Assembly (NCBI RefSeq): GCF_006363955.1
Contig: NZ_CP040948.1
Coordinates: 372,001-436,000 of the forward strand
Direction of reading: 5' to 3'
Length of the DNA: 64,000 nucleotides
Source of the DNA: Methylophilus medardicus
GTDB taxonomy: Bacteria; Pseudomonadota; Gammaproteobacteria; Burkholderiales; Methylophilaceae
A model generated the notes under the pieces. The model ran no database searches. It saw only the letters and a list, made by a program, of their open reading frames with translations, and was not told where the DNA came from. Positions 45,885 to 55,035 of this stretch are shown here, piece after piece. A program made the position numbers and the translations under genes. How positions within the stretch are numbered: the first letter of the stretch is position 1; every line of letters begins with the position of its first letter.

Positions 45885-47591
45885 ATGGCACGTCCCGAGA
45901 AAATTAGATTAGGTGAAATTCTGGTCAGACAGAATTACATGACCCAAGCTGAGCTCGATCAGGCGCTTGAAGAACAGCGCAAGACCGGCAGACGCCTAGG
46001 CCGTGTCATTGCTGAAAAAGGCTATGCCAATGAGCGGCAAATTGCCGAGGCCGTTGCGCATCAGTTGAATATCCCTTATCTGGATTTGGGGCAATACGAA
46101 TTGGATGTCAAGCAAGTCCAAAAACTGCCTGAAGTGCAGTCGCGCCGTTTTCGCGCCATTCTACTTGAAGAGCGTCCCGACAGCTTTTTGATTGCGATGG
46201 TAGACCCATCCGATGTCTATGCCTATGATGAACTGATCAGGTTACTTAAGCGCGATATTGATATTGTCGTGGTGCAAGAGAGCCTGCTGATGCAGACCAT
46301 TGACCGTTCTTATCGACAAACAGAGCAGATATCCTCGCTAGCGCTGGAGTTGCAAGAAGATCTGGCTGATAGCAATGTCGACCTCACCAGCTTGATGGGC
46401 GTTGATTTGGGCATTGACGATGCGCCTGTCGTTAAGTTATTACAGACCATTTTTGAAGATGCCGTGCAGGTACGCGCATCCGATGTGCACATTGAGCCAC
46501 AAGAAAATAAGTTATTGATTCGCTTTCGGATCGATGGCGTGATGCATTTTCAAACCCAGGCGGACAATAAAATTGCGACCGCGCTGGTAATGCGCCTCAA
46601 GATCATGGCTGGCTTAGATATCTCTGAAAAACGCTTGCCACAAGATGGCCGCTTTGGCTTCACGGTCAAGACACGCGCAGTCGATATGCGTATTTCGACC
46701 ATGCCGACGCAATATGGCGAAACGGTGGTGATGCGTTTGTTGATTCAAAATACTGCGCATTTTCAGCTCGACAAGCTGGGGATGCCGCCAGATTTGTTGG
46801 CGCGTTTCCGTAAAATGATCGGTCGTCCAAGCGGCATGGTGCTGGTCACGGGGCCGACTGGTAGTGGTAAAACCACCACGTTGTATTCTGCGTTAAGTGA
46901 GTTAAATACCCCCGAAACCAAAGTGATCACGGTGGAAGATCCGGTCGAATATCGCCTGCCCGGCATTATTCAAACGCAGGTCAATGAAAAGATTGAGCTG
47001 GATTTTCCTAAGCTGTTACGGGCCATTTTGCGGCAGGATCCAGACATTGTGCTGGTGGGCGAGATGCGTGACGAGGAAACCGCACAAACTGGTTTGCGCG
47101 CCTCGATGACTGGTCACTTGGTGCTATCTACATTGCACACCAACGACGCGTCTACTGCGCCTGTGCGGTTGATCGACATGGGGGTGCCGCGCTTTATGGT
47201 CGCGATGTCACTGCTGGGGGTGCTGGCACAACGACTGGTCAGACTGATCTGCCCGCATTGTGCTGTCGAACATACGCCCACAGAATCGGAGTCGGTTTGG
47301 CTCAAGCAAGTGGTGCAGCAGCCGGACGTGGTCACTAACTTCCGTGAAGGCAAGGGCTGTCAGCATTGCAACCGCACCGGATACCTCGGCCGTATTGGTT
47401 TGTATGAGTTTCTTGAAATGAACGATGAACTCTCTATGGCAGCCAATATGCCGGATACCAATATATTTATCCAGAAAGCGCGTGAGAAACTCAAAGGCAA
47501 AACGCTGCGTGACCAGTCATTACAACTGGCCATCGACGGCAAGACCACGCTCGATGAAATCATGCGTGTCGATAATCAGTTTGAAGAGTAG
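45885..47591 (+). CDS. mshE: MSHA pilus assembly ATPase MshE, with c-di-GMP-binding N-domain
   Basis: A 568-residue GspE/PilB-type hexameric ATPase that drives pilus extension. The N-terminus has two 24-residue motifs, R8-L-G...Q31 and R37-L-G...Q60, separated by exactly five residues, the arrangement known to bind c-di-GMP in MshE. The first motif has Asn17 where Gly is usual. The ATPase half has the Walker A GPTGSGKT (~323-330), Asp box, Walker B (D-I-V-L-V-G-E-M-R-D-E-E-T-A), H-box and the C-P-H-C...C-Q-H-C zinc site. It is the first of the E-G-A-C-D-O-P-Q block; mshG follows by 5 bases. Confidence 0.96.
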   Translation: MARPEKIRLGEILVRQNYMTQAELDQALEEQRKTGRRLGRVIAEKGYANERQIAEAVAHQLNIPYLDLGQYELDVKQVQKLPEVQSRRFRAILLEERPDSFLIAMVDPSDVYAYDELIRLLKRDIDIVVVQESLLMQTIDRSYRQTEQISSLALELQEDLADSNVDLTSLMGVDLGIDDAPVVKLLQTIFEDAVQVRASDVHIEPQENKLLIRFRIDGVMHFQTQADNKIATALVMRLKIMAGLDISEKRLPQDGRFGFTVKTRAVDMRISTMPTQYGETVVMRLLIQNTAHFQLDKLGMPPDLLARFRKMIGRPSGMVLVTGPTGSGKTTTLYSALSELNTPETKVITVEDPVEYRLPGIIQTQVNEKIELDFPKLLRAILRQDPDIVLVGEMRDEETAQTGLRASMTGHLVLSTLHTNDASTAPVRLIDMGVPRFMVAMSLLGVLAQRLVRLICPHCAVEHTPTESESVWLKQVVQQPDVVTNFREGKGCQHCNRTGYLGRIGLYEFLEMNDELSMAANMPDTNIFIQKAREKLKGKTLRDQSLQLAIDGKTTLDEIMRVDNQFEE

Positions 47592-47596
47592 CCCAC

Positions 47597-48811
47597 ATGC
47601 CAATGTTTGAATACAAAGGACGTACCGAGGACGGCATGATGGTCAGTGGCGTACAAGAGGCCGCAGACCTGGATGCGCTGGGCGCCGCACTCATGGTGTC
47701 TAGAATTACACCGATTGAAATCAAGCAAAAAGCGGCGGGGGCAATGGCCTTCAACCTGTTTGAAGAAAAAGTCACCAGCCTGGATGTGATGCTGTTTAGC
47801 CGTCAGATGTATACCTTGCTCAAGGCGGGGATCCCGATCATGCGGGCGTTGGCAGGCATTCAAAATTCAGTTGGCAACCCTAAATTGGCGCAAGTCGTCG
47901 GCCAACTGCGTGTGAGCTTAGACTCTGGTCGCGAACTATCCGTGGCACTGACTGAACACCCCAAAGTATTTGATAACTTTTATATCAGCATGATCCGCGT
48001 TGGTGAAGGTACTGGTAACCTCGATAATATCTTTTTACGGCTGGCAGAGCACATTGAGTTCGAGCGCTTTATGCGCGGACAAATCAAATCGGCCCTGCAG
48101 TACCCCACGTTTGTGATGATTGCGATGGCGATTGCCATCGTGGTGATTAACGTGATGGTGATCCCACAGTTTGAAAAGGTCTTTGCGACCATGCATGCGG
48201 ATTTGCCATTCATCACTAAAATGCTGATCGCGTTTTCAAATTTCATGCGCAATTACTGGTTTGTGTTGATTGGCATGATGGTGGGGGCTGTGTGGACATT
48301 TAAATCTTATACCAGCACCCCTGCTGGGCGCTCGCAGTGGGACCGTATCAAAATGCGTATCCCTATTGCGGGCAAAATCATTTTTAAAGGCACCATGGCA
48401 AGATTTGCGCGAAGCTTTGCGCTGTCTACCCGCAGTGGCTTGCCTATTCTCTCTGCATTGCGGCTCGTTTCTCAAACGGTTGAAAATGACTACATCGCCG
48501 CTAAAATTTTAAGCATGTCGTCTGGGATTGAGCGTGGTGAAACGATCCTGCGTACGGCCACGCAAACTGGGGTATTTAACTCTTTAGTTTTGCAGATGAT
48601 TGCTGTCGGCGAGGAGTCTGGCTCACTGGATGACCTCATGCAACAAATTGCTGATATGTATCAATCTGACGTGGAATACGACGTGAAAACCTTGGGTGCT
48701 CAGATCGAACCGATATTGATTATCTTTTTAGGTATTTTGGTGTTGATACTGGCACTAGGGGTGTTTTTGCCGATTTGGGACATGAGTTCAGTCATGCTCA
48801 AAGGTAGTTAA
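47597..48811 (+). CDS. mshG: MSHA pilus inner-membrane platform protein MshG
   Basis: A 404-residue GspF/PilC family protein. It starts MPMFEYKGRTEDG, carries two homologous GspF helical domains (about 70-190 and 270-395) with S-R-Q-M-Y-T-L-L-K-A-G-I-P and A-R-S-F-A-L-S-T-R-S-G-L-P marking each, and three membrane helices (near 168-190, 218-238, 373-395). It couples the ATPase ring to pilin insertion. It lies 5 bases after mshE. After it comes a 174-base gap holding a sigma-54 promoter. Confidence 0.95.
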   Translation: MPMFEYKGRTEDGMMVSGVQEAADLDALGAALMVSRITPIEIKQKAAGAMAFNLFEEKVTSLDVMLFSRQMYTLLKAGIPIMRALAGIQNSVGNPKLAQVVGQLRVSLDSGRELSVALTEHPKVFDNFYISMIRVGEGTGNLDNIFLRLAEHIEFERFMRGQIKSALQYPTFVMIAMAIAIVVINVMVIPQFEKVFATMHADLPFITKMLIAFSNFMRNYWFVLIGMMVGAVWTFKSYTSTPAGRSQWDRIKMRIPIAGKIIFKGTMARFARSFALSTRSGLPILSALRLVSQTVENDYIAAKILSMSSGIERGETILRTATQTGVFNSLVLQMIAVGEESGSLDDLMQQIADMYQSDVEYDVKTLGAQIEPILIIFLGILVLILALGVFLPIWDMSSVMLKGS

Positions 48812-48894
48812 CAAAGAGTAGTGAAAGAGGGGGCGTTTTTTGTCGTCAAAAAAAGTGAACAGGCAGTGATGGATAAAGATGGACCAAAATTGTC

Positions 48895-48910
48895 TGGCAT
48901 ACTTTTTGCT
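48895..48910 (+). promoter_or_regulatory. Sigma-54 (RpoN) promoter upstream of the mshA pilin gene
   Basis: The 16 bases TGGCATACTTTTTGCT fit the -24/-12 consensus TGGCAC-G-N4-TTGCW at all but two positions, with the invariant GG and GC exactly ten bases apart. Transcription would start near 48922, leaving a leader of about 64 bases. A typical type IV pilin control element; the enhancer-binding activator site was not located. Confidence 0.72.
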
Positions 48911-48985
48911 GATGGGGAGTTGGCGCAGTTATTACCTGCCACTGTGAGAATAACGGTAGGGATCTTTTGATTAGGAGTTTGAGTG

Positions 48986-49384
48986 ATGAAAAAACAAGCT
49001 GGTTTTACATTAGTTGAATTAGTAGTAGTTATTGCTGTTTTAGGTATTTTAGCGGCGACAGCGTTACCGAGATTTGTAAACGTACAGGCAAGTGCTCAGA
49101 AAGCTGCTGCAAACGGGCTTGCAGGCTCGATTGTGTCTGCATCTAACTTAGCAAGGGCTGCATGGATTGCAGGAGGTAGCTCGGGCGCAAATATTACGAT
49201 GGATACTAGTACCGTTGCTGTAGGTGCCGCGGGTTGGCCGACTGCTGCAGGCATTAAAGCTGCCTTGCAGGACACAGCAGGTTTTAACGACACTGCTACT
49301 GCAGGAACATTTGTGAGAAGCGACTCTACTTGCACTGTGACATACAACCCCACTAACGGAACTGCAGCAGTTGGCGGTTGTTAA
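48986..49384 (+). CDS. mshA: MSHA-type major pilin MshA
   Basis: A 132-residue type IV prepilin. It has a short basic leader MKKQAG, cleaved before Phe, then F-T-L-V-E-L with the essential Glu5 and a long hydrophobic helix. The globular part ends C-T-V-T-Y-N-P-T-N-G-T-A-A-V-G-G-C, giving a C-terminal Cys-Cys loop. The body is rich in Ala, Gly, Ser and Thr, which could offer O-glycan sites. ATG 48986 has TAGGAG upstream; a GTG one codon earlier is also possible. Its own sigma-54-type promoter and position between mshG and mshC mark it as the major subunit. Confidence 0.92.
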   Translation: MKKQAGFTLVELVVVIAVLGILAATALPRFVNVQASAQKAAANGLAGSIVSASNLARAAWIAGGSSGANITMDTSTVAVGAAGWPTAAGIKAALQDTAGFNDTATAGTFVRSDSTCTVTYNPTNGTAAVGGC

Positions 49385-49412
49385 TTAATTAAGAGTTTTA
49401 TGCGAAATTTAT

Positions 49413-49865
49413 ATGAAAGGATTTACCTTAGTTGAACTTGTTGTGGTGATTGCTGTGATGGCTGTTTTGGTTGCCATTTCAGCTCCTAGGTTCGCAAATG
49501 GTGATATCTTTGAAACCCGCGGTGACGCGGGTTTACTTTCATCCACTATTCGCTATGCGCAAAAAACCGCGGTTGCACAGCGTAAAAATGTGTTTGTGTT
49601 GCACACAGAGGCCAACCCGGATGTCGTCAGACTTTGTTTTGACCTTGCTTGTAATCAGGCGGTGATTAACCCTGAAACTGCCGGCGCTTATGTGTTTACG
49701 AGTGCTAAAAATGTGGACATCCGTGCACAAAATGCGAGTTTGGGGTTTGATGCGCTGGGCCGTGCGGTGCCAGATGCAGCGAGTAGTTATACTGTTACAA
49801 ATAGAAAAAATAATGCCCAGTCCGTAATCATTAACGTTGAGGCAAACACGGGATACATCCACTAA
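49413..49865 (+). CDS. mshC: MSHA minor pilin MshC (GspH/FimT-like)
   Basis: A 150-residue prepilin with the shortest leader in the locus, MKG, cleaved before F-T-L-V-E-L; Glu5 is present. It has a hydrophobic helix followed by a body with R-Y-A-Q-K-T-A-V-A-Q-R-K, a signature of the GspH/MshC group, and one Cys pair (~72/77). Such minor pilins prime or cap the fibre. It starts 28 bases after mshA. I saw no ORF for mshB or mshF. Confidence 0.88.
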   Translation: MKGFTLVELVVVIAVMAVLVAISAPRFANGDIFETRGDAGLLSSTIRYAQKTAVAQRKNVFVLHTEANPDVVRLCFDLACNQAVINPETAGAYVFTSAKNVDIRAQNASLGFDALGRAVPDAASSYTVTNRKNNAQSVIINVEANTGYIH

Positions 49866-49888
49866 TAATCTATTCGGTTTATCACTGA

Positions 49889-50521
49889 ATGATGCATATG
49901 ACCAAAATAGTCACTCACCGCCATCCTTTGCACCTGCCCTTCGGCAAACAAGCGCAGCTCGGCTTTTCGCTGGTTGAGATGGTCGTGTTTATTGTGATTG
50001 TGACGACAGCCATCGCCGGGGTGATTGGTGCCTTGGCTTTTATGAGTGGCCACTCAGCCGACCCATTGGCGCGTAAACAGGCCATCGCCATCGCCGAGTC
50101 GCTGATGCAAGAAATTCAGCAGATGCCTTTTTCTTTTTGTGATCCGGATGATGTGAACGCGCCTACTGCCTCTGGTTATGGCGATTGCACCAATCCGCAG
50201 AATGCCAGCCTCAATGGCCCGACCCCTGCCACCGAGAGTCGCTACAGTGCTAATAATCCTTTTGATAACGTGGCCGATTATGGCGGATTCACCATGCCCG
50301 GTGGCGGCTGTGCCGGTATTTGCCGGATTGGCGACGCTACTGCGCTTGCTGGCTTGAACGCTTACTCAGCCTCTGTCGCGATCTCGCAAGTGGGCGGGGC
50401 GGGCGCATTTGCTGCGATCCCTGCCAATGGAGCGCTGCAAATTGTAGTCACGGTCAATGGGCCTGCTAATACCACCATTCGCCTTACCGGCTTTAAGGTT
50501 CGTTATGCGCCGCGCATTTAA
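49889..50521 (+). CDS. mshD: MSHA minor pilin MshD
   Basis: A 210-residue prepilin. The leader is long (about 25 residues) and rich in His and basic residues, ending Q-A-Q-L-G before F-S-L-V-E-M; Glu5 is present. The helix is followed by R-K-Q-A-I-A-I-A-E-S-L-M-Q-E-I, typical of the MshD/PilV/GspI group. There is a central insert with several Cys (C-D-P-D and G-G-G-C-A-G-I-C). No ribosome site stands out before 49889 and the ATG at 49898 is also possible. It overlaps mshO by 17 bases. Confidence 0.85.
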   Translation: MMHMTKIVTHRHPLHLPFGKQAQLGFSLVEMVVFIVIVTTAIAGVIGALAFMSGHSADPLARKQAIAIAESLMQEIQQMPFSFCDPDDVNAPTASGYGDCTNPQNASLNGPTPATESRYSANNPFDNVADYGGFTMPGGGCAGICRIGDATALAGLNAYSASVAISQVGGAGAFAAIPANGALQIVVTVNGPANTTIRLTGFKVRYAPRI

Positions 50522-51296
50522 ACAGCCTAGCGCGCGCATGGCCGGGTTTACCCTGGTGGAGCTAGTGATCGTGATTGTGGTCATGGCCATTTTGGGTGGC
50601 ATTTCGGTCAGCTTTATTAAAAACTCAGTATTGGCGTATGTGAACTCCGAGGCTTATTTTGAGTTGGCTGATCGCGCAGACTTTTCATTGCGACGCATGT
50701 CGCGAGATATTCGTAATGCGTTACCCAACAGTGTATGGGTGTCGGCAGCAGGCGATTACGTTGAATTTGTGCCGATTAAAGCGGGTGGTCGTTATCAGCA
50801 AGATTCACTAGATTTTACTCAAGCAGCGGACGATTTTACGGTGCTTGGGGAGCCTGTTTCGGTGGCGAATGGTGACAAGCTGGTGATTTACAACCTCGGC
50901 ATTGCTGGCGCCGACGTCTACAACGGTGACAATATCCGCGCCTTGGCTACTTATTTTGGCAACAACTTATCGACCTTGAGATTTTCCGGCGGTACTTTTC
51001 CCTTACCTTCTCCTGCCAGCCGTTTTTACGTGGTAAACACTGCAGTGGCTTACGTGTGTGATCTACCCAATCGGCGCTTGTTGATGGTCTCCAACATCGC
51101 GATGCCTTCGGCACATCCGGCCAATTTTAATGGTGCCAATGCCAGCGTGGTGGTTGAGGATGTCACTGGTTGTAATTTTACCTACACTGAGGGCGTGATG
51201 CAGCACTCCGGGGTCATCACCGCAGAGTTGGTGCTCACAAGAAACGGCGGCGTGGCCCGGCTGGTCAACTTAATCAATGTGGTGAATTCGCCATGA
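50505..51296 (+). CDS. mshO: MSHA minor pilin MshO (GspJ-like)
   Basis: A 263-residue prepilin with a 14-residue basic leader ending R-M-A-G before F-T-L-V-E-L. Glu5 is present and the helix runs to F-I-K-N-S-V. The body has F-E-L-A-D-R-A-D-F-S-L-R-R-M-S-R-D-I-R-N-A-L, the mark of the GspJ/MshO/PilW group. ATG 50505 is preferred because TAAGG lies just upstream and it lies inside the mshD end (coupling). An ATG right before A-G-F-T-L-V would leave almost no leader. It ends by overlapping mshP (ATGA). Confidence 0.88.
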   Translation: MRRAFKQPSARMAGFTLVELVIVIVVMAILGGISVSFIKNSVLAYVNSEAYFELADRADFSLRRMSRDIRNALPNSVWVSAAGDYVEFVPIKAGGRYQQDSLDFTQAADDFTVLGEPVSVANGDKLVIYNLGIAGADVYNGDNIRALATYFGNNLSTLRFSGGTFPLPSPASRFYVVNTAVAYVCDLPNRRLLMVSNIAMPSAHPANFNGANASVVVEDVTGCNFTYTEGVMQHSGVITAELVLTRNGGVARLVNLINVVNSP

Positions 51297-51745
51297 AAAG
51301 TATTGCTTATCGCGCAAAGGGTTTTATGTTGCCTGTGGCAATATTCCTGCTAGTAACGTTGGCTGCTTTGGTCGGTTACGCCATGCGCCTGTCTGTGCTC
51401 GCCCAAGTAGGAACGATTCAAGACGTGCAGGGGGCGAATGCCTATCTAGCAGCCAGAGCAGGCGTGGAGTGGGCAGCATACCAAGTATTGGCGCCGGGTT
51501 CTAACGCCATACAAAACTGCCCGGCCGTGCCTGCGCCGTTTACGATTAATGGGTTCAATATTGTGCTGACTTGTAATCGAAGCGTGCCCAAAGACAAAGG
51601 CAACACGCAAGATATCGGCATCTACAGTATTACCTCTACCGCGTCGGTGGGGGTGGCTGGCAGTCAGGATTATATTGAGAGAAGAATTGCTGTGACTCTG
51701 AGCCGCTGTTTATATAACGACCCTGCTGGCGAGGAGTGTAATTAA
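51293..51745 (+). CDS. mshP: MSHA biogenesis protein MshP (PilX-like)
   Basis: A 150-residue protein with a pilin-like N-terminus, R-A-K-G followed by F-M-L-P-V-A-I-F-L-L-V-T-L. The fifth residue after the cut site is Val, not Glu. This is often seen in MshP and GspK/PilX minor subunits, which sit at the fibre tip. The N-A-Y-L-A-A-R-A-G-V-E-W-A-A-Y pattern after the helix also fits PilX/GspK. The body carries Cys at ~76, 93, 142 and 149. The start overlaps the mshO stop; mshQ follows by 12 bases. Confidence 0.87.
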   Translation: MKSIAYRAKGFMLPVAIFLLVTLAALVGYAMRLSVLAQVGTIQDVQGANAYLAARAGVEWAAYQVLAPGSNAIQNCPAVPAPFTINGFNIVLTCNRSVPKDKGNTQDIGIYSITSTASVGVAGSQDYIERRIAVTLSRCLYNDPAGEECN

Positions 51746-51757
51746 CGAGGAATATTC

Positions 51758-54700
51758 ATGCCAAGGTTGATTAAAGGTTTATTAATCAATTTACTTTTAA
51801 TCGTGATGCTAAGCTACTCTGGATTTGCTTGTGCTGTCGTAACGCAACTCAACAAGAACGGTGGTACAAACAGCAGCAATGGTCTACAGATTAGTATTTC
51901 AGAAACCACGCAAATGCAGGTCAAGCGACTGGGTAGTGGCCAACTTTACAACCCAGGATCATTCCCTGATAACAATTTATTGGATAATGGGGTCTACATA
52001 CGCTTCAACAACAGAATGTATGGCTTGAGACACTTTGCCTATTCAACCCCGACAGCTTTCAACTCCGATAGCATTACCGCTGAGCAACCAACCACTGTTT
52101 CACAGGGCGTAACCCAAACCGCAACGTCCACGCTGGTGTTGACCTCTTCATCCTTAAGCACGCCTAGAGTCTCCATTGCATGGAAATACACCTACCCGCT
52201 CGATTACGTGACGGCAGAAGTCACGTTGACTATTCCTTTAACGGCAACGGTTAGCGCGAGTAACCCAGTGCGTTACTACCATGCAGTCGATACCTATCTG
52301 GGCGGTAGCGACAACGGTTGTGGGGTACGTTATACCGATACAAATGGCAAGTTAGTGGTCGGGACCTATCCGCTTTCAAACAACAACTGTCCCTCTAGCA
52401 ATGCACTCCCCCCCAACTTAGATGTGGTGGAATCTTTCCGCGAACGCTCTGGTAAATTTGACCATTATTGCGTCGGTTTTTGGAGCGATTTTTGGAGCAC
52501 AGCCTCAAACGCCCCTGGTTGTGCCATCAGCAAAACAGGCAGTCTCGCGGATACCATTTCTACAACCTATCAAGATACCGGCGCCGCGATTGAGTACGAC
52601 TTTACTGCGCCCGGTATTTACACTTTTAGTTATGATTTTGTGGTCGGGTCAACCTTTGTGCCTAATTATGACCATCTTGAAATTCGCCATGGTGGTAGTG
52701 CGACCCTGTGCCCGGCTGAGATAAAAGTACTGGCTTGCCTGTCGTCTGCCGTGCCTTGCCCTGATAACCAATTGGTGAGCTCCGGCAGTTTGCAAGGCAG
52801 TTTAACTTTTTCACCGACGACGCCTGCTGTGAGCGAGTCCCCAGATCCGTTTGATGTTGGCTCGAACCAGTCGATTGCGACAGTGACTGTGCAAGGCACA
52901 GCCGCGGGGACTTATACCTTAGGAGCCACCGGGCTGACCAAAACCCCGTTGAGTGGGGTCAAGTGCTACAACACTGCCAACAATTCACAAAACTGTAGTT
53001 TCACCTTCACCAATACGCCTTGCGTAAGTACTTTTGAATGCATGGAAAACAGTCTCACGTATAACAACCTGCAAACTAATGGCTCTGCACGCAACCCACT
53101 TTACACCAAAGTGTTGGGGCAAAGTTTTGATGTTGATGTGGTTGCTTTGCTGGCCAATGGCGCTCAATCCTCAGGCTATAGCGCAACACTTGGCCTGACC
53201 GTCAATTTAGTGACTGACGATGCGGGCAGTTGTGGTTCGACCATTGTGGCCACCAAACAAGTGGCCTTTGCTGCCGCTGATAATGGGCGCAAAAAAGTCA
53301 CGTTTGCCTCGACCGATTTGTTGCGGGCGTACCCTAATTTGCGCTGCAAAGTCACGGACCTCGCTTTACTCAAAACGGGTTGCTCTTCTGATAACTTTGC
53401 GGTTCGCCCACAGTCTTTAACAGTGGCATCCACGAATGCGACGCAGTCCTCGCCTTCTCCATCCTCCACCCCCGTATTCAAGGCTGGGGTGAGCAGTACA
53501 GATACAGGTACGAATTTTAATTTGAATACATCAAGTGGCGAACTGGGTTACAACGGCACCCCGCTGATTGATAACACCAAACTTGTTGCTCATTCGGGTG
53601 CGCCAGTGGTTGGTCAAGTCAATGGCAGTTTTCCGGCAGCCACGCTCGGTAGCAGCTCGGGCAATGCCTTTAAATACAGCGAGGTAGGCCACTTTAAAGT
53701 CTCCGCGCAAGGCGTTTATGACAACAGTTATACCGCAGTGGATAGCGCAAAAGGCGATTGTGATGATGTCAGCGCGCCTTTTGAAAATAACCCCAGCGTC
53801 ACCCCTAAAAAATATGGATGTCGTTTTGGTAATACCTCAGAGAGCAGCTTTTTTGGTAGGTTTATTCCAGATCATTTTACCGTCACCCCCAATTTAGCCA
53901 CCACCTTGGCGTGCAATACGTTTGTCTATTACGGCCAAGACACCGCCACCACTCCTGGGTTACTGACGCCGTTTACGCTGATCGCGCAGAATGCTGCCAA
54001 CGCGACGACGCAAAACTACACAGGCAACAGTTACGCCAAGTTTGATCTTTCAGGCTGGAATAATTATCGCTTCAGTACCACACCGCTCAATGGCGCGACG
54101 TTATTAGCGAGTCAGATGTCGCCAGCCGTCACGGGTACCTGGAGCAATGGTACGGCCAGCGTCAGCGCACGTCATCGTTTGTCGCGGCCTGCATCAGAGG
54201 TCAACCCAGCCAATGTGGTGTTGTCTGCCCAGCCACAAGAAACAGACAGCACCGTGCTGATCGATTCCACGCAAACAGCACTCACGGGTAGCATTCCTTT
54301 CCGCTACGGGCGCTTGGCGGTCACGCCTGCCCATGGCTCCGAGCTTTTGCCCTTGGTGGTGCCGATAGAAGCGCAGTTCAGAAATAATGGGGTGTACGTC
54401 AGAAGTCAGAACGATAGTTGTACGACAGTCCCGTTGTCGAGCATTGTCATGCGTAATTACCGGGGTAATTTAAATGCGTGTGAAACGCAGCTTAGCGGTA
54501 GTGCAACCATGGCCAGCGGTGTGCTAAACATGCGACTTAGCGCGCCCGGCATGGGCAGTGATGGCAGACCCAATACCGGCAGTGTCGACTTAGAGGTCAA
54601 TCTAGGGGCGGTGAGTGGCAGCGAAATGACGTGCCTGAGTGCCGCGCAGTCAGCCGCCACCAGCGGGGTATTGACATGGTTTGGCAGTACAGATCCCACT

Positions 54701-54760
54701 GCACGTGCCTCGTTTGGTATCTACAAAGCGCCCATCATCTACATGCGAGAAAACTTCTGA
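51758..54760 (+). CDS. mshQ: MshQ-like large secreted tip or adhesin-type protein (DUF6701)
   Basis: A 1000-residue exported protein with a signal peptide (cleavage near F-A-C-A, ~26). The middle holds D-H-L-E-I-R-H-G-G-S-A-T-L-C and N-F-A-V-R-P-Q-S-L; then G-R-F-I-P-D-H-F-T-V-T-P and a C-terminal C-L-S-A-A-Q region, all features of the MshQ/DUF6701 family. It is Ser/Thr/Asn-rich with many paired Cys, and has no membrane anchor beyond the signal. In this family it closes the minor-pilin block and is thought to sit at the pilus tip. RBS ACGAGGA. Confidence 0.87.
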   Translation: MPRLIKGLLINLLLIVMLSYSGFACAVVTQLNKNGGTNSSNGLQISISETTQMQVKRLGSGQLYNPGSFPDNNLLDNGVYIRFNNRMYGLRHFAYSTPTAFNSDSITAEQPTTVSQGVTQTATSTLVLTSSSLSTPRVSIAWKYTYPLDYVTAEVTLTIPLTATVSASNPVRYYHAVDTYLGGSDNGCGVRYTDTNGKLVVGTYPLSNNNCPSSNALPPNLDVVESFRERSGKFDHYCVGFWSDFWSTASNAPGCAISKTGSLADTISTTYQDTGAAIEYDFTAPGIYTFSYDFVVGSTFVPNYDHLEIRHGGSATLCPAEIKVLACLSSAVPCPDNQLVSSGSLQGSLTFSPTTPAVSESPDPFDVGSNQSIATVTVQGTAAGTYTLGATGLTKTPLSGVKCYNTANNSQNCSFTFTNTPCVSTFECMENSLTYNNLQTNGSARNPLYTKVLGQSFDVDVVALLANGAQSSGYSATLGLTVNLVTDDAGSCGSTIVATKQVAFAAADNGRKKVTFASTDLLRAYPNLRCKVTDLALLKTGCSSDNFAVRPQSLTVASTNATQSSPSPSSTPVFKAGVSSTDTGTNFNLNTSSGELGYNGTPLIDNTKLVAHSGAPVVGQVNGSFPAATLGSSSGNAFKYSEVGHFKVSAQGVYDNSYTAVDSAKGDCDDVSAPFENNPSVTPKKYGCRFGNTSESSFFGRFIPDHFTVTPNLATTLACNTFVYYGQDTATTPGLLTPFTLIAQNAANATTQNYTGNSYAKFDLSGWNNYRFSTTPLNGATLLASQMSPAVTGTWSNGTASVSARHRLSRPASEVNPANVVLSAQPQETDSTVLIDSTQTALTGSIPFRYGRLAVTPAHGSELLPLVVPIEAQFRNNGVYVRSQNDSCTTVPLSSIVMRNYRGNLNACETQLSGSATMASGVLNMRLSAPGMGSDGRPNTGSVDLEVNLGAVSGSEMTCLSAAQSAATSGVLTWFGSTDPTARASFGIYKAPIIYMRENF

Positions 54761-54927
54761 TGCAAACAAATTCGCCGAATCCGATGGTTATGCGCTTTTT
54801 ATCGAGCATTTAAATCAGCCCGGCAGGCACTAAAGTTGCTCTACATGAAATAGAAACATCCATGCGTCACAAATTGGTACTTTTACAACGGATGAAAGAT
54901 GTGTGTTTTGCCGCATGGGTAGATGGC

Positions 54928-54954
54928 TTTGACGATAAACTTTATTGTGTATAC
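54928..54954 (+). promoter_or_regulatory. Possible sigma-70 promoter for the mshI-N block
   Basis: TTGACG and TATACT are separated by 15 bases in the 275-base AT-rich gap between mshQ and mshI. The spacing is two bases short of ideal, so this is tentative. The rest of the gap holds no ORF that I support. Confidence 0.3.
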
Positions 54955-55035
54955 TAATTTTCGATTCAACTTGAAGTATTGATTGTTATACATTGATTTT
55001 AAATAAAAAAAATTTAGGAAGATAGATAAACCGCC

